Made by a program: the position numbers and the translations under genes. From Chitinophaga deserti (GTDB lineage Bacteria; Bacteroidota; Bacteroidia; Chitinophagales; Chitinophagaceae), in contig NZ_QFFK01000001.1 in the NCBI RefSeq assembly GCF_003149455.1, positions 687,935 through 751,934 of the forward strand: 64,000 nt of DNA, in the 5' to 3' direction. The notes below the pieces were generated by a model that was not told the origin of the DNA, ran no database searches, and was given only the letters and a program-made list of their open reading frames with translations. This document shows positions 48,780-56,735 of the stretch, in pieces; the stretch's first letter is position 1; every line of letters begins with the position of its first letter.

Positions 48780-49142
48780 ATGGAATCAATCGCAAGCAGA
48801 CTGAAAAACTTCATTGAGCACAAAGAGCTTAGTACTTCAGCGTTTTCCCGTAAACTGGGATATAAAAGCTGCGAGAAGATCGCGCGGCTGTTTCGTATAA
48901 AAAATGAAGGGGCAAAACCCAGCGTCGATATAGTGGCTGATATCACGCAGCACTTTTCCGAACTGAATATGAGATGGCTGCTGATCGGTGAAGGAGAAAT
49001 GCTCCATAGCCCTGCTGCCAGCCATTCAATTATCTCCCCGGTGAATGTTCTGCGCACAGAAGCACTCGAATCCCTCCTCCTCCAAAGCCGGATGGAAGAA
49101 CCAGATATTAATTATCGTGTAAGTATTACACAGAACGCATAA
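48780..49142 (+). CDS. Small HTH regulator, Cro/CI-like
   Basis: A 120-residue DNA-binding protein. The first about 70 residues form a Cro/CI helix-turn-helix (ASRLKNFIEHKELSTSAFSRKLGYKSCEKIARLFR, with PSVDIVADITQHF as the following helix). NMRWLLIGEGEM closes the domain in the manner common in Bacteroidota phage-type repressors. The remaining 50 residues are polar and lack a peptidase or ligand domain. A perfect palindrome 20 bases upstream suggests autoregulation. It is a lone gene with its own terminator, divergent from a candidate RNA; phage genes are absent, so it is probably a domesticated regulator. Confidence 0.8.
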   Translation: MESIASRLKNFIEHKELSTSAFSRKLGYKSCEKIARLFRIKNEGAKPSVDIVADITQHFSELNMRWLLIGEGEMLHSPAASHSIISPVNVLRTEALESLLLQSRMEEPDINYRVSITQNA

Positions 49143-49173
49143 CCAACCATGTCCTCTGTGACACCCCTATTTC

Positions 49174-49202
49174 AAAGGGCTGCCTTGACAGGCAGCCCTT
49201 TT
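49174..49202. terminator. Terminator after HTH gene
   Basis: An 11-bp stem AAAGGGCTGCC / GGCAGCCCTTT with a TTGACA loop follows the stop by about 30 bases and precedes the convergent susD end. Confidence 0.88.
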
Positions 49203-49249
49203 ACCATTGTTACTACTTTAAGTATATCGCATTTATCAAATCAGGTTGT

Positions 49250-50782
49250 TTAGTAACCTTTGTTTTGCTCAAGGTGCCCTATCCGCACATCTTCGTCCGG
49301 AATAGGCAACAATTCATGCTTGTTGGGTTTAAACCCAAGTCCTCCCAGTTCAGTGGCCGCCCTGCCCCACCGCACGAGATCCAGGTACCGGAAGCCTTCA
49401 AATGCCAGCTCCAGCTGCCGCTCCCGCACAATCGCCTCAAACAGGGCATTGCCTCCGATCAGCACATCACCCAGCTTAGCCCGGCTCCGCACCTTATTCA
49501 GCTCCGTACGCGCACGCCCTTCGTTCCCCGCACGGTAATATGCCTCCGCTGCCATCAGCAGTACATCTGCATAACGGATCAGCCGGGAATTGGAACCGTA
49601 GTTCAGATCCGGCGTTCCATCATCGGGATGCGTGGTAAAGGTGGAAAACGATCCGTACTTACGCTGGATGTAACCTTCGAAATCCCAGACAGTAGGATCA
49701 GCGAATTCACCTCCCCCATCTTCCAGCTCTGCAATGGAAAAAATAGTTTGCTTCCTCCGCTCCACATCCCCTGCTGCCACAAATGCATCGTACAGCTTTT
49801 TCTTGCCCGTATTGAATCCCCATCCGCCATCCAGCGAATCGCCGGTCATACGCGTATAGTGTTCTTCACGGGGGCCCATCAGCTTAATGTGGATATTGCT
49901 CTCTATTTCACGGAAACGGTCCCAGGGGAAATTATCCCAGGTATAACGCTTCTGGTCGGTGAAGGGAACTTCAAATACACTTTCCTTACCAAACTCTCCC
50001 TGCTTGGAAAAAGCTGCTGCCACTGATGCTTCCAGATCATATTCTCCGGATATTATCACGGCATTAAACTGCTCTGCAGCTTCAGCCCATTTCTGCTGGT
50101 AGAGATATACCTTACCCAGCAGGGACTGGGCAGTTCCCTTTGTAACCCGGAACCGCTCACTGGCGCCCAAAGCACTTTTAACCGGCAGCACAGGGATCGC
50201 TTCCTTCAGATCTTTCTCGATCTGGGCGTATACCTGGGCACGGGGCGTGCGGGGTGTTTTGGTATATTCTCCCGGCTCCAGGTTCTTCAGTACTAATGGA
50301 ACATCGCCCCAGAGTACGGCCAGTTCGGAGTAATAATATGCCCGCAGCACTTTACATTCTGCGATGAGGCGCTTCTGCAGGTCCGACGTTCCGGCTACGC
50401 GGTTGATCACCTGGTTTGCGCGGTAGGCACCGAAGTAATTCATACGCCATACCCATAAAATGCTCTCGCCTTGTGAATCGTGCGTAAAATTGTCCAATGC
50501 CTGATAATGCGGCTGATCGCCGGGGCCATTACCGCCTGCATTGCTTTCGTCAGACGGCAGGGTTTTCAGCAGCAGCGGGCTGCCCCATCCCCAGTTGTAT
50601 TCCGCCTGCAGCATGTCATATGCCGCAAACGTGGCAGCAGTGGCATCCACATCGGTTTTATAATATCCTTCCAGCGGCGACCGGCCCGGGATATCCTGCT
50701 CCAGGAAGCCCTTTCCGCAGCCCACGCCCAGCAACAGCGCCGCTCCTATGATGATCGTATTACGTTTATGATTTGGTTTCAT
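49250..50782 (-). CDS. SusD/RagB-family outer-membrane lipoprotein
   Basis: A 510-residue surface lipoprotein. The signal peptide ends in lipobox GVGC near residues 19-22, followed by GKGFLEQDIPGRSPLEGYYKTDVDA, the classic RagB/SusD start. The late segment YADVLLMAAEAYYRAGNEGRARTELNKVRSRA and the closing RQLELAFEGFRYLDLVRWGRA are the C-terminal SusD signature. It binds the nutrient and caps the SusC encoded 18 bases upstream. It is the last gene of the sigma-FecR-susC-susD set; no hydrolase gene follows, so the substrate (glycan, peptide or other) cannot be named. Confidence 0.92.
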   Translation of the reverse strand: MKPNHKRNTIIIGAALLLGVGCGKGFLEQDIPGRSPLEGYYKTDVDATAATFAAYDMLQAEYNWGWGSPLLLKTLPSDESNAGGNGPGDQPHYQALDNFTHDSQGESILWVWRMNYFGAYRANQVINRVAGTSDLQKRLIAECKVLRAYYYSELAVLWGDVPLVLKNLEPGEYTKTPRTPRAQVYAQIEKDLKEAIPVLPVKSALGASERFRVTKGTAQSLLGKVYLYQQKWAEAAEQFNAVIISGEYDLEASVAAAFSKQGEFGKESVFEVPFTDQKRYTWDNFPWDRFREIESNIHIKLMGPREEHYTRMTGDSLDGGWGFNTGKKKLYDAFVAAGDVERRKQTIFSIAELEDGGGEFADPTVWDFEGYIQRKYGSFSTFTTHPDDGTPDLNYGSNSRLIRYADVLLMAAEAYYRAGNEGRARTELNKVRSRAKLGDVLIGGNALFEAIVRERQLELAFEGFRYLDLVRWGRAATELGGLGFKPNKHELLPIPDEDVRIGHLEQNKGY

Positions 50783-50800
50783 GAGTGGAATGTTTGCAGG

Positions 50801-53800
50801 TTAAAATGAAAATGAAAGGCCGAACATTGCTACCCGCGGGATGGGATATACGCCGCGGTCGATTCCCAGACTATTATCGTCGTTACTGCCCGCTTCCGGA
50901 TCCAACCCTTTGTATTTCGTGAAAGTGAAATAGTTGTCGAGGGAACAATAGATACGTGCGTTACTGATCTTGGCACGGCGCAGCACCGATTGCGGAATGG
51001 TGTATCCCAGCTGCAGCTGCCTGATACGCATGTAAGATCCGTCCATCACCATGAAGTCGCTGTTATAGGCAAAGGTGCTCGCTGTATTGGCGCCAAACCA
51101 TTTGGCATTGGTATTCTCCGCCGTCCAGCGGTCTTCCCACAGGAAAAGAGGGCGGTTACCGGTTGGCCTGTCTGTACGGTTAAAGCCCATCAGCACATCG
51201 TTCCCGGATTGGCCCTGTACGAGCACCAGGAAATCGAAGCCCTTATAGTTCAGGCTCACCCGGCCGCCATATACAAAATCGGGGTGCGGACTGCCGATGT
51301 AATCATAATCACCTACTGAAATGGATTTGTTACCATCCACATCTACCGGCCGCGGATCACCCGGGCGAATATTTTCATCTGTGGTATAGATCGCTTTCCA
51401 TGCGTCTATCTCGCGCTGATTCTGGAAGATGCCGTCAGTTTTATATCCGCGGAAATACCAGATAGGCATCCCTTTCTCAAACCAGGAAGCGGTCCAGCCC
51501 GTACCCACAGTAGTACCGGGGATGCGGTCTGTAAATTCGTTGAGCCGCAGTACTTCGTTTTTGATCGTAGTCAGGTTAGCGGCAATCTCGAATCTGAGGG
51601 CGTTCTTATTATCGTTGCGGTAGGCCACTTCAAACTCCCAACCGTTATTCCGCACATCTCCCCCGTTCACTATATGCAGCACGTTACCCAGGAAGTTGGG
51701 CACCTTGCCGGGAGTGAGCAGCCCTTTGGTGACTTTGCGGTAGTAATCGGCCACAAAGCTGAGGCGGTTATCGAAGAAGCCGAAGTCTGCACCAAAATCG
51801 AGCTGCTCACTGGCTTCCCATTTAAGCAACGGGTTCTCCAGTCCGGCGGGTTCTGCTCCTACATGATATACACCGTTTGCATCGGGGTAAGAAATACCCT
51901 GCGTGGTGATAAGGGCTTTCCAGTCGCCGATATTGATATTGGCGATACTGCCGTTCTGCCCCCAGCTGGCACGCAGCTTCATATAGTTGAGCACTTTATT
52001 CTTCGGGAAAAATCCTTCGTTAGACACTACGTACCCCGCAGAAACCGAAGGGAATGTCCCCCAGGTGTTATTGGGCGGCAGCAGCGAAGAACCATCGCGG
52101 CGGATAGTGGCGTTAAAGAGATATTTCCCTTTATAATCATACTGAATACGTCCGTAGTAGGATACCAGCGAGGTACTGGTTTGCGTACCGGCGATACGGT
52201 CCTGCGCATCAGGGATAAAATCGGGATAGCTGAATATCGGATCTTCGAGGAACATGCCCGAAGCGGTACCTTCAAGCCTGTCATGATTGCGGCGCAATGC
52301 ACTCATACCTGCCATCACGGTAATATCATGACTGCCGATTACATGGTTGTAGGTGGCGAAGTTCTCCCACTGCCAGTTATACCAGTTCTGGTTGTTATCT
52401 CCCGAGCTGGGAACGGTATTGAGGCGGTTGGCATTCCACCAGAAAGTGGGCGTCCAGGCATGTTGCCGCTGGAATGCAGCATCCAGCCCAAAGCGCGAAG
52501 TAATTTTCAATCCTTTCAGGGGAGATAATTCCCCGTACAGATTACCGACTACTTTATGCTGTGTGGTAGTGTTATGGGTAACATCGATCAGCGCTACCGG
52601 GTTACCTGCTTCTCCGAAAACATAATCCGACACACCGTAATAACGGCCCTGTCGGTCTTTCACCAGGGTATACCCGTCATTCAGCGCGTTCTGCGCCCGG
52701 GGCGAAATAGCACCGGTATATACAACAGGGAACAGCGGATCGAGCAGGATGGCGTTGTTGATAACAGACCCGAATTCAGAATCTTCCGTCACCCCGTTTC
52801 TTTTATGATAGGCATAAGACAAGCGGTTGCCTATTGTAAGCCAGGGCTTGATCTGGTGATCGGAATTGAGGCGCACGGTATAACGGTCGAAGCGGGCTTT
52901 GCTGCCGCCGATAGGACCATCCTGCCGGAACATGGTACCACCCAGCAGGTACGACGACTTTTCCGAACCGCCGCTGAAATTAAGTGTGTAACGTTGCAGG
53001 GGTGCGGATTCGCTGATCTCATCCAGCCAGTCGGTCCCTTTTTTACCTTTCCACTCTCCCGGATTGGGGATATCTCCCGGCGTTTGCGCGTCTGTGAGAT
53101 ATTGGCTGTACTGCTCGGCATTCATCATGGGCATATTGTTCTTGAGCGACTGCCGGCCGTATTGCATACTGAAGTCGATACGGGAATCCTGATCCTTACG
53201 CCCTGTTTTGGTGGTAATGATCACTACCCCATTGGCTCCTTCCGCACCGTATATCGCGGCGGATGCAGCATCTTTCAATACTTCGATGGATGCGATCTCA
53301 GAGGGGTCGAGGTATTCCATACCACCGGCACGCATACCGTCTATGATATACAGTGGTTCGGACGATCCGTTGGATCCCGTACCCCTGATCCTTACACGCA
53401 TGCCGCTGCCGGGAGATCCGGAAACGGGCAGTACGGTAACCCCTGAAGTGCGGCCCTGCAATGCCTGCTCCACCCGGGTAGCAGAAACGGTGGCAATATC
53501 AGCAGCCTTGATGGATGAAATGGCGCCGGTTACGAGGCTTTTGCGTTGGGAGCCGTACCCCACCACTACAATTTCGTTGAGTGCGCGGTTGCTCACATCC
53601 AGCGTAAGATCGTAGTTGCGGTTATTACCCACGGGGATCTCTTTACTTTCATATCCCAGCAGGGTTACAAGGAGCACGGTGCCAGGCGCAACATCCAGGG
53701 CAAAGCGGCCATCACCGTCGGTAGTGGCACCGCGTGTTTCGCCTTTCACCTGGATAGATACACCGGGCAGCGGGGATCCGTTTTCGCCATCGCTGATTTT

Positions 53801-54316
53801 ACCCTGAATGCGCACCCTCCGTACGGTGTCTGCCACGCTGCCATTGTAGGCTACAGAAGCAGCGCTGCTGAGGCGTGTGAGCGGCTGTGATTCAGGGGCG
53901 GAGTTACCGGTACTGCGTTTAACGGGCGTTTCCATTTTAGGACGTGTACCCTTATCCGGCAGTGGTACTATGGCCCAGGTATTGGGCTGAACAGACTGGG
54001 CCTGTAAGCCATGCGGGTGCAGCAGTGCTTCCAGCATTTCTTCCACATTATCGAATTCCGATGGTTTAAAGTTGACTTTTACTTTTGGCAGCTTACGTGA
54101 TTCATACAGCAGGTCTACCTTATATGTTTTGTGAATTTCCCTCAGCAACTGTTCCAATGTTTTCTGCTGCCTGCGGGCATCGCCGCCGGGCTGCAGATGA
54201 TGCGGAGTGCTGCTGTTCGCAGCCAGATCCTGCGCACCGGCCTGTATGGCCAGGGAGGAACCGGCTGCGATGGCAGCTGCCAGCAAGGTGGTCCGCAACA
54301 AAGTGTTCGCTAGCAT
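50801..54316 (-). CDS. SusC/RagA-family TonB receptor with STN signalling domain
   Basis: A 1171-residue outer-membrane transducer and transporter. Met 54316 starts the signal peptide (MLANTLLRTTLLAAAIAAGSS); the open frame to 54376 adds unlikely residues. The secretin/TonB short N-terminal (STN) domain is at about 45-115 (LLREIHKTYKVDLLYESRKL), the part that contacts the FecR-type anti-sigma. A carboxypeptidase-regulatory-like domain follows (IQGKISDGENGSPLPGVSI), then the plug with LDPSEIASIEVLKDAASAAIYG and the barrel ending VAMFGLSFSF. Binding of its substrate should trigger release of the sigma factor encoded upstream, so the locus is switched on by its own cargo. Confidence 0.94.
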   Translation of the reverse strand: MLANTLLRTTLLAAAIAAGSSLAIQAGAQDLAANSSTPHHLQPGGDARRQQKTLEQLLREIHKTYKVDLLYESRKLPKVKVNFKPSEFDNVEEMLEALLHPHGLQAQSVQPNTWAIVPLPDKGTRPKMETPVKRSTGNSAPESQPLTRLSSAASVAYNGSVADTVRRVRIQGKISDGENGSPLPGVSIQVKGETRGATTDGDGRFALDVAPGTVLLVTLLGYESKEIPVGNNRNYDLTLDVSNRALNEIVVVGYGSQRKSLVTGAISSIKAADIATVSATRVEQALQGRTSGVTVLPVSGSPGSGMRVRIRGTGSNGSSEPLYIIDGMRAGGMEYLDPSEIASIEVLKDAASAAIYGAEGANGVVIITTKTGRKDQDSRIDFSMQYGRQSLKNNMPMMNAEQYSQYLTDAQTPGDIPNPGEWKGKKGTDWLDEISESAPLQRYTLNFSGGSEKSSYLLGGTMFRQDGPIGGSKARFDRYTVRLNSDHQIKPWLTIGNRLSYAYHKRNGVTEDSEFGSVINNAILLDPLFPVVYTGAISPRAQNALNDGYTLVKDRQGRYYGVSDYVFGEAGNPVALIDVTHNTTTQHKVVGNLYGELSPLKGLKITSRFGLDAAFQRQHAWTPTFWWNANRLNTVPSSGDNNQNWYNWQWENFATYNHVIGSHDITVMAGMSALRRNHDRLEGTASGMFLEDPIFSYPDFIPDAQDRIAGTQTSTSLVSYYGRIQYDYKGKYLFNATIRRDGSSLLPPNNTWGTFPSVSAGYVVSNEGFFPKNKVLNYMKLRASWGQNGSIANINIGDWKALITTQGISYPDANGVYHVGAEPAGLENPLLKWEASEQLDFGADFGFFDNRLSFVADYYRKVTKGLLTPGKVPNFLGNVLHIVNGGDVRNNGWEFEVAYRNDNKNALRFEIAANLTTIKNEVLRLNEFTDRIPGTTVGTGWTASWFEKGMPIWYFRGYKTDGIFQNQREIDAWKAIYTTDENIRPGDPRPVDVDGNKSISVGDYDYIGSPHPDFVYGGRVSLNYKGFDFLVLVQGQSGNDVLMGFNRTDRPTGNRPLFLWEDRWTAENTNAKWFGANTASTFAYNSDFMVMDGSYMRIRQLQLGYTIPQSVLRRAKISNARIYCSLDNYFTFTKYKGLDPEAGSNDDNSLGIDRGVYPIPRVAMFGLSFSF

Positions 54317-54437
54317 AAAATGGAATTTTAAAATGGGTGAAACATTTTTGGTTGATATAATATACCCTTCCGGCATGCCTGTGGCTTACCGTTGCTTCTG
54401 CAGAAGACAATCAGATACGTTTACTGATATATTCGAA

Positions 54438-55328
54438 TTAGTCTTTGGTCGTAATTAATAGCTCCCCGTCCGATTGCTCGATTTGCAGGTTCATGGTAAC
54501 GGATAAAGCCTTGGATAACTGTTCAATATTTTGGGCATACAGGTCGCCGCTGATGGTACGTTTTGCGGCGGCGGCACTGAGTGTGACTTCATATCCAAAT
54601 TTGGTGCGGATAATCGCAGCGATTTCCTGCATGGATGTATTCTCGAAATGATAGCGGTGATTGCGCCAGTCTGCTATCTGATCGGTGTTAACGGATTCGC
54701 GCAGGCGGGATTTCTCATGATCCACCAGCACTTCATCGCCGGGTTTCATCATGATCACCTTGGGGCCTTCGCTGATCTCTGATTTAGCGGTCAGCTGCAC
54801 CTTCCCTTCTTTGAGAGAAACGGTGGTGCGGGCTTCCAGCATATTAACATTAAACTTGGTACCCAGTACTTCCACATCAATTTCAGGGGTATGCACGATA
54901 AAGCGTGCATCTGCGGCACCGGGGCGTTTGGTAATCTCGAAATAAGCTTCCCCGTCGAGGTATACACTCCGGCTTTCCTCACTCTTCCATTCTTCGGGTA
55001 TACGCAGGGTGGAATTGGCATTCAGATATACTGTTGAACTATCCGGCAGGAGTACCTGCTGCATTTCCCCGTAAGCCGTACGGTAAACACGCATTCCGTC
55101 GGCCATCAGGTTGCAATAGAGGGAGTAACCGCCATAAGCAATTGCCGGGATGAGTAACACTGCGGCAGCCATGCGTAGCATTCTCCGCCGCGGACTGCGG
55201 CGGGCATTACGGCCCAGGGCCGGCGCTATGCGGTTCCAGCTTTGATTGATCTGAGTTTCGGAAATTTCCCGGCGATTGAATCTGAAAGGAACATTATCCG
55301 GGCCTTGCGGCAAGGAAGGATCTTCCAT
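54438..55328 (-). CDS. FecR-family anti-sigma factor
   Basis: A 296-residue inner-membrane regulator. Met 55328 is chosen; the frame is open to 55454, but that would overlap the sigma gene. Residues 1-75 are cytoplasmic and bind sigma (FNRREISETQINQSWNRIAPALG). One transmembrane helix follows at about 90-110 (AAAVLLIPAIAYGGYSLYC). The periplasmic FecR domain has YGEMQQVLLPDSSTVYLNANSTLRIP and FIVHTPEIDVEVLGTKFNV, and the C-terminal DUF4974-like domain (FENTSMQEIAAIIRTKFGYEV) contacts the STN domain of the SusC partner. Gene order sigma-FecR-SusC-SusD is the standard signalling set. Confidence 0.92.
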   Translation of the reverse strand: MEDPSLPQGPDNVPFRFNRREISETQINQSWNRIAPALGRNARRSPRRRMLRMAAAVLLIPAIAYGGYSLYCNLMADGMRVYRTAYGEMQQVLLPDSSTVYLNANSTLRIPEEWKSEESRSVYLDGEAYFEITKRPGAADARFIVHTPEIDVEVLGTKFNVNMLEARTTVSLKEGKVQLTAKSEISEGPKVIMMKPGDEVLVDHEKSRLRESVNTDQIADWRNHRYHFENTSMQEIAAIIRTKFGYEVTLSAAAAKRTISGDLYAQNIEQLSKALSVTMNLQIEQSDGELLITTKD

Positions 55329-55389
55329 AACGTGTTTATTAGAAAGACACGCAACCGGCTCCGGGATACTCCTTTTTAACCAAAAAACT

Positions 55390-55977
55390 TTAGAAAACCT
55401 GTAAAAGCAGCCACCATAGCGGCAAATGACCCAGCCACTCCCTGAGCTGGGCAATGGCTTTAAATACGAGATTAACTACCGACTGGTAGTTTACCTTCAT
55501 AATAACCGCGATCTCTTCATACGACAGGGCCTCGTAATAGCGGAGGTAAACCGCTTCTTTCTGGCGGCGGGGTAACTGGTTGAGGTAGCGGGTAATTGTT
55601 TCCCGGCGTATCTCCCGGGATTCTTCGGAAATCAGTATGTCTTCCGGCGAAAACTCAATATCAGGGCCGGGAGAAGGTAATACCTGGAGCATGCGCAGGC
55701 TGCGAAGCTGGTTAAGGCAATGCCGGCGCAGGGCAGTAAAGAAAAAGGCACGGAGGTTGCGTGTTGCACCGACAGATGCTTTCTTAGTCCAGATGCGGAT
55801 AAATACTTCCTGCACGGCATCTTCTGCCAGCGCTTCATCGCTCAGAATAGCCAGGGCATAACGGTAAAGCAGGGGATACAAGATCGCATGCACCTGTGCA
55901 TAAGCCCCGGGATCGTCTCTCCGGACTGCTTCCCAGTAATTGTTCAGTTCTTCGTCCTGGCCATAGGTACCCGGCAT
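55390..55977 (-). CDS. ECF sigma-70 factor
   Basis: A 195-residue extracytoplasmic-function sigma factor of the Bacteroidota FecI-like group. Met 55977 (MPGTYGQDEELNNYW) is chosen over the longer frame from 56052. Region 2 has LLYRYALAILSDEALAEDAVQEVFIRIWTKK, and region 4 has QLPRRQKEAVYLRYYEALSYEEIAVIMKVNYQSV. It is held at the membrane by the FecR protein encoded 61 bases downstream and, when released, should transcribe the susC-susD pair. It is divergent from the glycine-rich membrane protein gene, 87 bases apart. Confidence 0.92.
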   Translation of the reverse strand: MPGTYGQDEELNNYWEAVRRDDPGAYAQVHAILYPLLYRYALAILSDEALAEDAVQEVFIRIWTKKASVGATRNLRAFFFTALRRHCLNQLRSLRMLQVLPSPGPDIEFSPEDILISEESREIRRETITRYLNQLPRRQKEAVYLRYYEALSYEEIAVIMKVNYQSVVNLVFKAIAQLREWLGHLPLWWLLLQVF

Positions 55978-56064
55978 GCGAAAATTGAATACTTTCGGTG
56001 ATAAAATGGGTAATTTCCCTAAAATAGCAATTCCCGTGGAAAGAAAACTCAAATTAACATCCCT

Positions 56065-56409
56065 ATGCTCCTGACCAGCTCATTCCTCGTCTTCCTTATC
56101 ACTCCCGATCCCGGAACTATCTTCTTCTGGATCTTCTCCGGTATAATCTTCATCGTATTCCTACGAGGCGTTTTTGGAAAGAAAGGCAGGCGTAATAACA
56201 ACGGCAATATCGACACATCTGCCGGCGTCCCCACTACCTGGGGCACTACTGATACCCCGCAGTTTAACTCCGATGGCAATCACGGAGGCTTCGACGGATA
56301 TAGCGGAGGAGATGGCGGTGGTGGCGGTGCTAGTGGAGACTGGAGCGACAGCGGGGGAGATAGCGGCGGTGGTGACAGTGGAGGCGGAGATGGCGGAGGC
56401 GGAGACTGA
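56065..56409 (+). CDS. Glycine/serine/aspartate-rich membrane protein
   Basis: A 114-residue protein with two short hydrophobic segments at the start (LLTSSFLVFLI and GTIFFWIFSGIIFIVFLRGVF), a basic stop (GKKGRRNNN) and a low-complexity tail of Gly, Ser and Asp (for example GGDGGGGGASGDWSDSGGDS). The tail ends in GGGGD. It is probably an inner-membrane protein with a flexible acidic tail. Similar Gly-rich ends occur in membrane proteins that anchor or shield. The family is not recognised. It is divergent from the ECF sigma gene. Confidence 0.6.
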   Translation: MLLTSSFLVFLITPDPGTIFFWIFSGIIFIVFLRGVFGKKGRRNNNGNIDTSAGVPTTWGTTDTPQFNSDGNHGGFDGYSGGDGGGGGASGDWSDSGGDSGGGDSGGGDGGGGD

Positions 56410-56735
56410 TACAAAAAGGAAAGGCACAAGCAGAAGCTTGCGCCCGTTATATTAGCAGCATATTCCTATAAGGCGTTTTTTATAAAGTAAATGCAGTTGC
56501 ACAGAGTCCCCTCCGGGCAGTTTTTTGCCGGCAGCGGGGGTATCCGCGATGTAGCTGAAGATTCACAGGTTCGGAGTCAGTACATGGGGCTATGCGTTGC
56601 ATTGTTTCTCGTAAATCAAAGGTAAACCGCTTAACCTGAATCCCAACCACATAAACATGTGAAATGGCAGTTTCAGCGGATAGAGCGTAAGATTAATGGA
56701 GTAAACCGGTTATTTTTACACGATTCACCCGTTTT
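56410..56735 (+). other. Intergenic region before propeller kinase gene
   Basis: This 326-base spacer holds the upstream operator copy of the two-component system (56643-56667) and a plausible -7-like box TTATTTTTA at about 56709-56717. A 44-codon ATG frame at 56491-56625 is considered chance. Nothing else was seen. Confidence 0.5.
56643..56667 (+). promoter_or_regulatory. Putative LuxR-type regulator site 1 (before kinase gene)
   Basis: The core CACAT-N4-ATGTG preceded by CCAAC. It is one of three copies in this locus and lies 69 bases before the kinase start. The flanking CCAAC and AAATGG extend the dyad imperfectly. Confidence 0.55.

Noticed and set aside
56491..56625. 44-codon ATG frame before the propeller kinase gene
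   Set aside because: No -7 box, no domain and no hydrophobic or charged pattern; the spacer is better explained by regulatory sites.
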